DNA of 64,000 nucleotides from Actinacidiphila guanduensis (lineage in GTDB: Bacteria; Actinomycetota; Actinomycetes; Streptomycetales; Streptomycetaceae), in contig NZ_FNIE01000013.1 in the NCBI RefSeq assembly GCF_900103985.1, positions 62,001 to 126,000 of the forward strand, read 5' to 3'. The notes under the pieces are model-generated. The model was not told the origin of the DNA, ran no database searches, and was given only the letters and a program-made list of their open reading frames with translations. Positions 42,253-51,288 of the stretch are shown here, piece after piece; within the stretch, counting starts at the first letter, position 1, and every line of letters starts with the position of its first letter. The translations under genes were made by a program, and so were the position numbers.

Positions 42253-43287
42253 ATGACCACCCACGTGGGCAAGCCCACCCCGCCGACCGCGGCCGGCGAC
42301 CTCCTGGAACGGCCGGCCACCCCCGGCCAGCGCCTGCACGCGGTGCTGCACCGGCAGCCCGCGCTGAGCCCGGCGATCGTCCTGATCCTGGCCGGCGTGG
42401 TGTTCGCCCTGCTCAACAGCCGCTTCTACCAGTTGCAGAACCTCTCGCTGATCGCCCAGCAGGTCGCGGTCGTCGGATCGCTCGCCGTGGGCCAGACCCT
42501 GGTGATCCTGACCGCCGGCATCGACCTGTCGGTCGGCGCGGTCATGGTGCTGTCCTCGCTGCTGATGTCCAAGCTGGTCTTCGACAACGGTGTCCCCGGG
42601 GTCCTCGCGCTGCTCGCCGGCGCGGCCCTCGCGGTGGCCGCGCAGGCCGTCAACGGGCTGCTGGTCACCCGGATCAAACTGCCGCCGTTCATCGTCACCC
42701 TGGGCACGCTGAGCATCTTCACCGCGATCACGCTCATCTACGCCAAGGGCCAGACGGTCTCGCTGCCGCCCGGCGGCTTCCTGCTGTGGACCGCCGACAC
42801 GGTCTCGATCGGCCAACTGCACCTGACCAACGGCGTCCTGCTGATGGTCGCCCTCTATGTCGTGATCGGCTTCGCGCTGCGCTACACCGCATGGGGCCGC
42901 CACCTGTACGCGGTCGGCGACGACGTCGAGGCGTCCCGGCTGGCCGGCATCTCGGTCAACCGGGTGCTGCTGAGCGCCTACATGGTGGCCGGCCTCGCCA
43001 TCGCGGCCGCGGCCTGGATCCTGGTCGGCCGGGTCGGCGGCGGCGACCCCAACAGCGGCCTGAACGCCAACCTGGAGTCCATCACCGCCGTGGTGATCGG
43101 CGGCACCAGCCTCTTCGGCGGCCGCGGGGTGGTGCTCGGCTCGCTGATCGGCGCCGTCATCGTCCAGGTCTTCGACAACGGGCTGGCGCTGGCCGGCTTC
43201 GACCCCAACTACCAGGTGCTGTCGGTCGGCATCCTGGTCATCGCGGCCGTCTCCGTCGACCAGTGGATCAGGAGCGTGAAGGCATGA
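42253..43287 (+). CDS. frcC: Fructose ABC transporter permease
   Basis: A 344-residue membrane protein of the RbsC/FrcC family (BPD_transp_2). Features: FALLNSRFYQLQNLSLIAQQVAVVGSLAVGQTLVILTAGIDLSVGAVM, the coupling region ARRLAGIS-like EASRLAGISVNRVLLSAYMVAG, and VVIGGTSLFGGRGVVLGSLIGAVIVQV. About nine membrane helices; homodimer expected. ATG 42253 after a moderate AAGGGA site. Its stop overlaps frcA (ATGA). Confidence 0.93.
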   Translation: MTTHVGKPTPPTAAGDLLERPATPGQRLHAVLHRQPALSPAIVLILAGVVFALLNSRFYQLQNLSLIAQQVAVVGSLAVGQTLVILTAGIDLSVGAVMVLSSLLMSKLVFDNGVPGVLALLAGAALAVAAQAVNGLLVTRIKLPPFIVTLGTLSIFTAITLIYAKGQTVSLPPGGFLLWTADTVSIGQLHLTNGVLLMVALYVVIGFALRYTAWGRHLYAVGDDVEASRLAGISVNRVLLSAYMVAGLAIAAAAWILVGRVGGGDPNSGLNANLESITAVVIGGTSLFGGRGVVLGSLIGAVIVQVFDNGLALAGFDPNYQVLSVGILVIAAVSVDQWIRSVKA

Positions 43288-44057
43288 GCGCGCCCGTGCT
43301 CGAGGCCAGGGGACTGGTCAAGCTCTTCGGCCGGGTCGTCGGCCTGGACGATGTGTCGCTGACCGTGCGCGCCGGCGAGGTGCTCGCCGTCATCGGCGAC
43401 AACGGCGCCGGCAAGTCCACCCTGATCAAGTGCCTTTCCGGCGCCATGGTGCCCGACCGCGGCACCATCCTCGTCGACGGCGAGCAGGTGCACTTCAAAC
43501 GGCCGCAGGACGCGCGCGACGCCGGGATCGAAACGGTCTACCAGACACTGGCCGTCGCCCCCGCTCTCGACATCGCCAGCAACCTCTTCCTCGCCCGCGA
43601 GATCCGCCGCAAGGGCCCGCTCGGCTCGGTGCTGCGGATGCTCGACACCCGCGAGATGCGCCGGCAGGCCGAGGAGCACGTCAAGCGGCTCGGGATCACC
43701 ACGCTGCAGAACATCGGCCAGGCCGTGGAGACCCTCTCCGGCGGCCAGCGACAGGCGGTCGCGGTCGCCCGCGCCGCCGCGTTCGGCGGCAAGGTCGTCA
43801 TCCTGGACGAGCCGACGGCGGCCCTGGGCGTCCGCGAGAGCGGCCAGGTGCTGCGGCTGGTCAAGGACCTGCGGGACCAGGGCCTCGCGGTCATCCTGAT
43901 CAGCCACAACATGCCCCACGTCTTCGAGGTCGCCGACCGCGTCCACATCCAGCGCCTCGGCGGCTGCGCGGGGGTCGTCACCCCCGCCTCCCACTCGATG
44001 GAGGACGCCGTCGCGATCATGACCGGGGCGAAGACGCTGACCGCGAGCGCCGAGTAA
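43284..44057 (+). CDS. frcA: Fructose ABC transporter ATPase, single domain
   Basis: A 257-residue ATPase with Walker A GDNGAGKST, signature LSGGQRQAV, Walker B VVILDEPTAALG and H-loop LISHNM. Most carbohydrate (CUT2) ATPases are double-length; the single-domain form is specific to FrcA-type systems and supports fructose as substrate. Start overlaps frcC by four bases. A hairpin (44126-44151) follows before the fructan hydrolase gene. Confidence 0.93.
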   Translation: MSAPVLEARGLVKLFGRVVGLDDVSLTVRAGEVLAVIGDNGAGKSTLIKCLSGAMVPDRGTILVDGEQVHFKRPQDARDAGIETVYQTLAVAPALDIASNLFLAREIRRKGPLGSVLRMLDTREMRRQAEEHVKRLGITTLQNIGQAVETLSGGQRQAVAVARAAAFGGKVVILDEPTAALGVRESGQVLRLVKDLRDQGLAVILISHNMPHVFEVADRVHIQRLGGCAGVVTPASHSMEDAVAIMTGAKTLTASAE

Positions 44058-44125
44058 GGGCCTCTGCAGCCCCTGCCTCCCCCTTTTTCCTGCTCCGCTC
44101 CCTCCCCGGGTGACGTGCGTCCCCG

Positions 44126-44151
44126 CCTCCCGGCGCGACCCCGCGCCGGGA
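44126..44151. terminator. Hairpin between frcA and the GH32 gene
   Basis: Perfect 11-bp arms (44126-44136, 44141-44151) with an ACCC loop, 46 nt before the GH32 start. May lower readthrough into GH32 or stabilise the frc mRNA. Confidence 0.65.
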
Positions 44152-44197
44152 GCGCACGGCCGCGCCCTCCGCACCCCCGACACCTTGGAGCACAGCC

Positions 44198-47164
44198 ATG
44201 CCCGAAAGCCCCCGCCCCGCACTGCCCGCGGTGCCCGCCGCCACCCGGCGCACCTTCCTCGCCGCGGGCGCCGCGGCCACCGCGCTCACGGCCCTGCCCG
44301 CCGTGCTGCGCACCGCCCCCGCCGCGGCCGACAGCCCCGCCGACTACCCGGAGTACCCGTACCCGACGACGAAACTCGGCGCCTACGACGAGCCGTACCG
44401 CGGCCAGTTCCACTTCAGCTCGCGCACCGGCTGGATGAACGACATCAACGGCCCGCTGTACTACCGCGGCACCTACCACATGTTCTACCAGCACAACCCG
44501 CACGGCCTGGCCTGGGACACCATGCACTGGGGGCACGCCACCAGCACCGACCTCGTGCACTGGATCCAGCAGCCGGTCGCGCTCGAACCCGGCGTGCAGC
44601 CGGGCAATCTGTGGTCGGGCGCCGGCGTGGTCGACCACCGCAACGTCACCGGCCTCAAGGACGGCCCCGACGACCCGATCGTCGTCTTCACCGGCACCGG
44701 CGGTGTCCTGATGGACTACAGCACCGACGGCGCACGGACGTTCAGGTCCTACGGCAACGGCCGCGTGGTCGCCGCCCCGCCGCCCGCCAGCACCGACAGC
44801 CGCGACCCGAAGGTGCTTTGGGACGAGCAGCACCGGCAGTGGGTGATGGTCTTCTGGTCGAACGAGGGCGGCAACGGCTACGACATCTTCACCTCGCAGA
44901 ACCTGCTCGACTGGACCTACGCCAGCCGCTTCGCCGCCGACTGGCTCTTCGAGTGCCCCGACATGTACCCGATGCGCCTGGACGGCGGCCGGACCGTCAA
45001 GTGGGTGGTCAACGCGGCCAGTACGAAGTACGTCATCGGCGACTTCGACGGCACCGTCTTCGCCCCCGACTGGCAGCAGCCGGTGCAGATGGACGTCGGC
45101 CGCAACATCTACGCCGGACAGGTCTTCAACGACATGCCCGACGGCCGGATCGTCCACATGGCCTGGCAGCAGGGCAACTTCGGCTCCGTGTGGACCGGGA
45201 ACGCCACCTTCCCGGTGGAGTTGGAGCTCGTCACCCTCCCGGAGGGCCCGCGGGTCACCCGTACCCCGATCGCCGAGCTCGCGAAGCTGCGGCACAACAG
45301 CCGCAGTTGGCGGCACATCACGGTGACCGGGGACCCGGCGACCAACCCGCTGGCCGGACTCGGCGGCGAGACCTACGAGGTGGTCGCGGAGTTCGACACC
45401 ACCACCGCCACGGCCACCCGCTTCGGCCTGAAGCTGCACGCCTACCCCGACGGCACCTGCAACGCCGACATCGGATACGACCTGGCCGCCGGACAGCTGA
45501 TGGGCACCGCGCTCGCCCCGGCCGGCGGCCGCATCCGCATCCGGGCCCTGGTCGACCGCGGTCAGCTCGAAGTCTTCGGCAACCAAGGCCAGTTCGCCTC
45601 CAGCAACAATCTCGACTTCGACCCGGCGGCGGCCGCCCGCGGCGTCGCCGTCTACGCCGAGGGCGGCCGGGTGCACCTGACCTCGCTCGAGTTCCACGAA
45701 CTGCGGCGCGCCTGGCCCGACTTCGTGCCGATCGCCAACCCGGGCAGCAACCTCGCCGGACCCTGGCGGGCCGTCGGCGGCACCTGGAAGGACCTGGCGG
45801 ACGGCAACACCGGCACCGCCACCGGGGACGGCTTCCTGCTCAGCGCCGAGACCGGCACCGACCTCACCTACGAGGCCGACGTGTCGCTGGACGGCGCCGG
45901 CGCGGCCGGCCTCACCTTCCGCGCCGACGCCACCGCGAGCCGCCACTACACCGTGGACCTCGACACCACCGCGGGCGGCCGGCTGCGGCTGTGGCGCCCG
46001 GGCGCCGTGCTCGCCGCATACGCCGTCCCTGTGGCGCGGCGCACCGTCCACCACGTGAAGGTCGTCGCCGTCGGCACACGGCTGCGGGTCCACCTCGACG
46101 GCGCCGAGCGACCGGCGATCGACATCACCGACGGCGCCTACGGCAGCGGCCTCTACGGACTCCATGTGCGCGGGGGCAAGGCGGCGCTGCGCAACGCGAA
46201 CGCCGGGCTGACCACGGACCTGGCCGGGCCGTGGACCACCCTCACCTCGATCTGGACCGACACGCCCGCCGGCAAACGCGGCTGGGCGAGCGGCGACGGC
46301 TTCCACCTGTCCGCGCAGGGCGGCACCGACTTCACCTACGAGGGCGACCTGTCGCTCGGCAGCGCCGTGGCCGCGAGCCTGACCTTCCGGGCGAGCCCCG
46401 ACGCCGCCGGCCACTACACGGCGAACATCAACACCAGCGGCGGTGGCCAGATCAAGCTGTGGCGCCCGGGCAAGGACCTCGCGACCTACGCCACGCCGAT
46501 CGCGGCCGGGCAGGTGTACCACCTGAAGGTCGTGACCCAGGGGTACCGGATCCGCGTCTTCCTCGGCGACGGCCCGCAGCCGGTGATCGACGCGACCGAC
46601 ACCGCGTACACCGGCGGCCTGTTCGGCGCGAACGTCTTCAGCGGCGCGGGCACCGTGCAGAACCTGACCGCGACGGGGAGCGCGCCTGCGCACTTCGCCA
46701 CCAACGCGGCCGGGCCCTGGCACGCGGTCTCCGGCTCCTGGACCGCCACCGCGGACGGCGAGCAGGGCCTGGCCGGCGGCGACGGCTTCTACCTGTCCGC
46801 GCAGAGCGGCACCGACTTCACCTACGAGGGCGACCTGCGGCTGGACACCGCCGACGCCGTCTCGCTCACCTTCCGCGCGAACGCCGACGCCACGGCGCAC
46901 TACACCGCGAACATCAACCGGACCGGGGGCGGCCAGATCAAGCTGTGGCGGCCGGGCGCCGATCTCGGCGTCCACGCCGCGCCGATCACGCCGGGGCAGG
47001 TGTACCACCTGAAGGTCGTGGCGGCCGGGCCGCGCATCAGGGTGTACCTCGGGGACGGCGCCGAGCCGGTGATCGACGTGACCGACGCGGCGTACTCCGG
47101 CGGGCTGTTCGGCGCCAACGTGTTCAGTGGCGCGGCCACCCTGCAGAACCTGCGCGTGGGGTAG
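44198..47164 (+). CDS. Secreted GH32 fructan hydrolase (levanase-like) with three tandem CBM66-like domains
   Basis: A 988-residue Tat-exported enzyme (TRRTFLAAGAAATAL). The GH32 catalytic triad is complete: Asp82 in WMNDINGP (Pro of the usual NDPNG replaced by Ile), Asp203 in SRDPKV, Glu252 in ECPDMY. After the beta-sandwich (to about residue 515) come three related units of about 150 residues (about 521-668, 675-827, 837-988), each with GDGFxLSA, GTDxTYEGDL, YTxNI..GGxIKLWRPG and YHLKVV, resembling levan-binding CBM66. It would release fructose for FrcBCA. ATG 44198 follows TTGGAG. Confidence 0.92.
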   Translation: MPESPRPALPAVPAATRRTFLAAGAAATALTALPAVLRTAPAAADSPADYPEYPYPTTKLGAYDEPYRGQFHFSSRTGWMNDINGPLYYRGTYHMFYQHNPHGLAWDTMHWGHATSTDLVHWIQQPVALEPGVQPGNLWSGAGVVDHRNVTGLKDGPDDPIVVFTGTGGVLMDYSTDGARTFRSYGNGRVVAAPPPASTDSRDPKVLWDEQHRQWVMVFWSNEGGNGYDIFTSQNLLDWTYASRFAADWLFECPDMYPMRLDGGRTVKWVVNAASTKYVIGDFDGTVFAPDWQQPVQMDVGRNIYAGQVFNDMPDGRIVHMAWQQGNFGSVWTGNATFPVELELVTLPEGPRVTRTPIAELAKLRHNSRSWRHITVTGDPATNPLAGLGGETYEVVAEFDTTTATATRFGLKLHAYPDGTCNADIGYDLAAGQLMGTALAPAGGRIRIRALVDRGQLEVFGNQGQFASSNNLDFDPAAAARGVAVYAEGGRVHLTSLEFHELRRAWPDFVPIANPGSNLAGPWRAVGGTWKDLADGNTGTATGDGFLLSAETGTDLTYEADVSLDGAGAAGLTFRADATASRHYTVDLDTTAGGRLRLWRPGAVLAAYAVPVARRTVHHVKVVAVGTRLRVHLDGAERPAIDITDGAYGSGLYGLHVRGGKAALRNANAGLTTDLAGPWTTLTSIWTDTPAGKRGWASGDGFHLSAQGGTDFTYEGDLSLGSAVAASLTFRASPDAAGHYTANINTSGGGQIKLWRPGKDLATYATPIAAGQVYHLKVVTQGYRIRVFLGDGPQPVIDATDTAYTGGLFGANVFSGAGTVQNLTATGSAPAHFATNAAGPWHAVSGSWTATADGEQGLAGGDGFYLSAQSGTDFTYEGDLRLDTADAVSLTFRANADATAHYTANINRTGGGQIKLWRPGADLGVHAAPITPGQVYHLKVVAAGPRIRVYLGDGAEPVIDVTDAAYSGGLFGANVFSGAATLQNLRVG

Positions 47165-47252
47165 CGCGTGCGAGGCCGGCCGGGTGCCGGCGGCCGGACG
47201 GCCCCCTCCGCCGTCCGGTCGCCGGACGTCTCCGGCGGCCTCGTACACGAGG

Positions 47253-47283
47253 ATGCTAGGGATGGTGCGTTGACGATGTCAAC
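47253..47283 (-). promoter_or_regulatory. Strong antisense-facing promoter with palindromic operator
   Basis: On the minus strand -35 TTGACA (47277-47282), 18-bp spacer, -10 TAGCAT (47253-47258). The perfect dyad GTTGAC-GAT-GTCAAC (47269-47283) covers the -35. Transcription from here would run leftwards, antisense to the 3' end of the GH32 gene; no sense gene follows. Either an antisense regulator or a stranded promoter after a rearrangement. Confidence 0.6.
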
Positions 47284-47330
47284 ACCTCATCTGGCGCTCA
47301 TAGCACCGGTGATGGGCTGTGTGCACAGCA

Positions 47331-47379
47331 ACGGCGGCAGGGGCGGGCGCGCGATGTGCGCTCCCGCCCCTGCCGCCGT
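47331..47379. terminator. Bidirectional terminator between GH32 and esterase genes
   Basis: Perfect 17-bp arms (47331-47347, 47363-47379), with a further GCGC pair within the loop, between two convergent genes. Confidence 0.88.
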
Positions 47380-47449
47380 CGCCGCGGGCCGACCGGTCGT
47401 CAGCCGGCTCATCGGCCGGTCTCATCGGCCGGTCTTGCCGGTCGGTTCG

Positions 47450-49120
47450 TCAGTCGGTGATGAGGTCGAATTCTTCCCAGGGGCCGATGGCGGTGCGGTT
47501 GGCGATGAGGGGGTCGGCTCCTGCGTTGTCGGCGGTGACGTAGTCGTTGTTGATGCGGGATTGGAGGCTGATGCTGCCGTCGGTGTTGTGGATGAGCTGG
47601 AATTGTTCCCAGGTGCCGACGGCGTCGACTTTGGCGAGCAGGGGTGCGGCTCCTGCGTTGTCGGCGGTGACGTATTTGTTGTTGGCGTGGGCGCGCAGGG
47701 CGATGTAGCCGCCGCCTTCGTCGAGGAGGTCGAACTGTTCCCATGGGCCGATGGCGGTGCGGTTGGCGATGAGGGGTGAGGCGCCGGCGTTGTCGGCGGT
47801 GACGTAGTCGCCGTTGGCGTGGGCCCGCAGCGAGACCACGGAACCGTTTCCGGGCGGGGTGCTCGTGGAGCCGCCGAGCAGCGAAAGGTCCACCGCGTTC
47901 GCGATCGCCTGCAGGCCCGCCTCGTTGGGGTGCAGGTGGTCGCCCGCGTCGTAGGCGGGCAGGTAGCGGGTCGGCTGGGACGGGTCGTGCGTCGCCGTGT
48001 CCTGGTCGACCACCCCGTCGCAGCCGCTCCCGGCGCCGCGGACGAAGGAGTTCACCTGCTCGCGCGCGGTCTCGCCGGCCTGCGACCAGCCGCTCGAACC
48101 CTGGAACGGGGTGAGCGTCGAGCACAGGAAGGAGATCCCGGCCGCGTGCGCGCGGGATATCAACTGCTGGAGCGCGGAGATGAGTTGGGCGCCGCTCGGC
48201 GGGTTGGAGACGCCGACGTCGTTGATCGGGTCGTCGGAGAAGACCACCCAGCGCACCCCCGGCTGCTGGAGCACGTCCCGGTCGAACCGGTTGAGCGCGC
48301 TCTGGCCCGCGCCGTCGGTGAGCAGCTTGTTGCCACTGATGCCCTGGTTGAGCACGCCGACCGTCAGACCCGCGGAACTCAGCCGTTGGGCCAGGTCGTT
48401 GGGCCAGCGGCGGTTGTCGTCCTGGGCGGAGGCGACACCGTCGGTGATGGAGGCGCCCAGGGTGACCACGGCCCCCTGGGCGGCGGAGTTCTGCACGTCC
48501 AGGTTGGTCAGGAAGGCGTAACTGCCGGTCGTGGACGGGTTGGTGAGCGAGGCGGCGGCGCTGACATCGCCGCCGGCCACGTAGTTGGTCTGCGTGCCCT
48601 GCTGGTGGTAGGTGGCGGAACCGGTGGACTGCGGCAGGTAGAAGCTCACCGAGACGTCGGCGAGTGCCGGGACGGAGAAGGCGATCGCATCGCTGACCGC
48701 GCTCTGCCCGGCCGGGATCGTCACCGAGGACTGACCGCCGAAGGTGACGGCCCGGTCGGTGCCCGTGTCGACCGAGGCGCCCGAGGTGCGCCGGGCCACG
48801 TGCACGTCCGCGACGGTCAGCGGGGCCGTGCCGAAGGTATTGGACAGGTGGATGCGGGCCGAGGTCCCGGAGATGCTGGTGTGCACGACCTGCCGCAGCG
48901 TCTGGCCCCCGTACGAGGGGCCGCCGCTCTGCGGCGAGACGGACCAGGTGCCGGTCCAGCCGCCGGGATCGGCGGCGGCCGCCGCGGGTGCCTCCGGGAT
49001 GGCGGCGGAGGCGCCCGCGGCGAGCGCGGGTGCGGCGAAGGCGGGCGCGAGCAGCGCGGCGGCGAGCAGCGCGGCCGCGCGGACCGCCCTGTTCCGCCGG
49101 GTGGGTGCGCGTCGGTGCAT
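47450..49120 (-). CDS. Secreted SGNH/GDSL esterase with three C-terminal fascin-like repeats
   Basis: A 556-residue secreted hydrolase. Signal peptide to about residue 37. A beta-rich N-terminal part (GGWTGTWSVSPQSGG, RIHLSNTFGTAPLTV) precedes the SGNH domain: GASITDG (nucleophile Ser), NQGISGNKLL, and the catalytic pair in DHLHPNEAG. The C-terminus has three repeats of about 43 residues with YVTADNAG, LIANRTAIGPWE, a fascin-like trefoil used for carbohydrate or surface binding. Repeat codons differ from the rest (frequent GAA, GGA, few G-ending). ATG 49120 follows AGGAG. Confidence 0.88.
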   Translation of the reverse strand: MHRRAPTRRNRAVRAAALLAAALLAPAFAAPALAAGASAAIPEAPAAAAADPGGWTGTWSVSPQSGGPSYGGQTLRQVVHTSISGTSARIHLSNTFGTAPLTVADVHVARRTSGASVDTGTDRAVTFGGQSSVTIPAGQSAVSDAIAFSVPALADVSVSFYLPQSTGSATYHQQGTQTNYVAGGDVSAAASLTNPSTTGSYAFLTNLDVQNSAAQGAVVTLGASITDGVASAQDDNRRWPNDLAQRLSSAGLTVGVLNQGISGNKLLTDGAGQSALNRFDRDVLQQPGVRWVVFSDDPINDVGVSNPPSGAQLISALQQLISRAHAAGISFLCSTLTPFQGSSGWSQAGETAREQVNSFVRGAGSGCDGVVDQDTATHDPSQPTRYLPAYDAGDHLHPNEAGLQAIANAVDLSLLGGSTSTPPGNGSVVSLRAHANGDYVTADNAGASPLIANRTAIGPWEQFDLLDEGGGYIALRAHANNKYVTADNAGAAPLLAKVDAVGTWEQFQLIHNTDGSISLQSRINNDYVTADNAGADPLIANRTAIGPWEEFDLITD

Positions 49121-49189
49121 GGGAACTCCTGAGGGGGGAGGGGCAGGCGTGGCGCCTGCCCGGCGGAGTGACCGCGGCGAACACGGGGG

Positions 49190-49218
49190 ACTGTAGTGCG
49201 CCGCCTGTGCTACGCCAA
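49190..49218 (-). promoter_or_regulatory. Promoter of the SGNH esterase gene
   Basis: Minus strand: -35 TTGGCG (49213-49218), 17-bp spacer, -10 TACAGT (49190-49195). The leader contains a 9-bp stem hairpin (49141-49161) just before the ribosome site. The rest of the 49121-49423 gap holds no gene. Confidence 0.6.
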
Positions 49219-49423
49219 TCCCCTTGCCCCGCCGAAGAGTTCGGATGACTGCGGGCGCGGGGCGCCGATTCGCGGCGGAGGAGGGTGGTGCGGGCGGAGG
49301 ACATCGGAGCAATCGCGGGGCCCTGCGAGGTATGGGGATCCCCGCGGGCCCCCGTGGGCGGCTCGGTGGTTCGGACTGCTCGGTAGCTCCGGTAGCTCGG
49401 GCGGCGGTGGACCGGCCGCCGGC

Positions 49424-50635
49424 TCAGGCGTCCGCCGCCGCCTGGTGCTCGTCCGCCGCGGGCATGCGGTGCGGGAAGCCCACCCTCAGCAGGGCGGCCG
49501 AGGCCGCGGCCGCCGCCACGATCGACGCTCCCATCAGCAGGGCCAGGTGGTAGCCGTGGTGGAGCAGCGGGGTGGCCACCTGGGGGCCGAGGATCTGGCC
49601 CGCGGAGTAGCCGGCCGTCAAGAGGGCGACCGCGCGCGGGAAGCGCAGATGTGTGCCCGCGGCCAGGGCGATGGAGCTGACGCCGAGGAAGGTCGCGCCG
49701 AAGAGGAACGCGGCCACGAAGGCGGCGGCCACCCCGCCCACCAGCGCGGGCAGCGCGATGCCGACCGCCTGCACGAGCAGCGCCGCCAGCAGCAGGTCGG
49801 GCCGGGTGCGGCGCCGGCCGAGCCGCGCCCACAGCACCGAGGACGGCACCGCGGCGATCCCCACCACGACCCACGCGGCCCCGCCCACCGTCCGCGAGGA
49901 GTTCTGCACGATCGCCGCGACCAGGAACGTCCCGGCGATGATGTAGCCGACGCCCTCCAGCGTGTAGCTCGCGAACAGCACCGAGAACCACCGGTGAGTG
50001 CGCGGCCGGGCCGCCCCCCGCTCGCCCGCCGCGGGCTCCGGGTCCGGCTCGGGGCGCAGCGGCCAGGCCGCCGCGGTCAGGACGGCGCACAGGCCCGAGG
50101 CCGACCACCACGCGGTCCGCCAGTCCCCGGCCGCCTCCAGGACGAGCACCAGCGCGCCGGACAGGGCGATGCCCGCGCCGACCCCGCTGAACCCCCACCC
50201 GGGCAGGTGCGCCGACCTGCCCCGCAGGTGCCCGAGCAGCGTGCCCGCGGCGAATACGAAGACGACGCCGCTCGCCGCCCCGGCCAGCAGCCGCAGCACG
50301 AACCACGCGGCGACGGAGTGGGTGGCCGGCATGGCGGCCAGGCTCGCCGTCAGCAGCACCAGGGCGCCGCGGTGGACCGCCCGGGAGCGGCCCCAGCGCG
50401 GGGCGAACATGCCGAGGAGGGCGCCGGCGAGGTTCCCCACGTAGTTCGCCGTGGCGAGGTCCGCGCCCGCCGAGGCGGTCAGCCCGGCCTGCGCGGTCAT
50501 CAACGGCAGGATCGGCGTGTAGACGAACCGCCCGACGCCCATGCCCGCGGCGAGCGCGCACGCCCCTTGGACGACGTGGGCCCGGGCCGAGGTGATGCCC
50601 GCGGCGGGGCGGCTGAGGAGGTCGGCTGCGGTCAT
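49424..50635 (-). CDS. MFS transporter (YbfB/YjiJ type)
   Basis: A 403-residue membrane transporter with about twelve helices. The start VQGACALAAGMGVGRFVYTPILPLM matches the YbfB/YjiJ MFS group, followed by YVGNLAGALLGMFAPRWG and the helix pattern of two six-helix halves separated by a charged loop (PEPDPEPAAGERGAARPRTH). Substrate unknown; many relatives are regulated by a nearby LysR gene, and one is encoded 650 bp upstream on the other strand. ATG 50635. Confidence 0.88.
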   Translation of the reverse strand: MTAADLLSRPAAGITSARAHVVQGACALAAGMGVGRFVYTPILPLMTAQAGLTASAGADLATANYVGNLAGALLGMFAPRWGRSRAVHRGALVLLTASLAAMPATHSVAAWFVLRLLAGAASGVVFVFAAGTLLGHLRGRSAHLPGWGFSGVGAGIALSGALVLVLEAAGDWRTAWWSASGLCAVLTAAAWPLRPEPDPEPAAGERGAARPRTHRWFSVLFASYTLEGVGYIIAGTFLVAAIVQNSSRTVGGAAWVVVGIAAVPSSVLWARLGRRRTRPDLLLAALLVQAVGIALPALVGGVAAAFVAAFLFGATFLGVSSIALAAGTHLRFPRAVALLTAGYSAGQILGPQVATPLLHHGYHLALLMGASIVAAAAASAALLRVGFPHRMPAADEHQAAADA

Positions 50636-50862
50636 GGCGGTCCCGTGCGTCGCGTGTTCGGCTGTGTGCCCGGCCGGGCGGTGGCCGCGCCGGGGGAGCG
50701 GTGGGCGTCCCGGGCTCCCGGTCCGCACCGCACGGGCCCGGCCCGTACCGCTCCGCCCTCCAGCGAACCGGTCTCCGCCGTACGCGTCCACGACAAGATC
50801 CCGACCTCTGGTAGGCCGGACTTCCCACCGCAGGCGAGAGCTGTCGAGCGCCCGCGGCGTGT

Positions 50863-50980
50863 GGGGTGACGCACGCACCGGGGGCCGGGCGCGCAGGGCG
50901 CCTAGGGCGACGCACTCGTCGGGCAGGGCGCGCAGGGCGCTGGGGTGACGCACTCGTGGGGCCGGGCGCGCAGGGTGCCG
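50863..50980. repeat. Three-copy minisatellite, about 38-41 bp
   Basis: Three consecutive units start at about 50866, 50907 and 50945 with G(T/C)GACGCAC followed by GGGCCGGGCGCGCAGGG(C/T)GC. They lie in the 653-bp gap 50636-51288 between the divergent MFS and LysR genes; no gene was recognised in the gap. Confidence 0.75.
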
Positions 50981-51288
50981 AAGCGCCGCGCGTCCTCCGG
51001 ATCGCCGGTCACCGAGGCGCTTGCCCGCCGGCCGCCATGACGCCGGGCTCGAAGCAGTACCGTCCGCCGTCCCCGACGCGAGGACGCTGCCCCGCCCGGG
51101 GGTTCGCACCTCGCCGCCGGCCGCCGCGGCTCCACCCCGCCGAGCCGTGACCCGCGCGCGTGGTACGGCGTGCCGCCTGAAGGCACGTCGGCCGGCGGCA
51201 ATGCCCGGTGCGCCCGTCCGGGACAGGGGAACGCCGTCCGGCGCTGTGACGCCGCGGAGATCCACCCGGCAGGCCCTACGCTCGTGGC

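Noticed and set aside
43538..47248. 1236-codon open frame on the minus strand
   Set aside because: It is the antisense of frcA and GH32, Val/Gly/Arg-rich without family resemblance; GC-biased third positions keep the opposite strand open.
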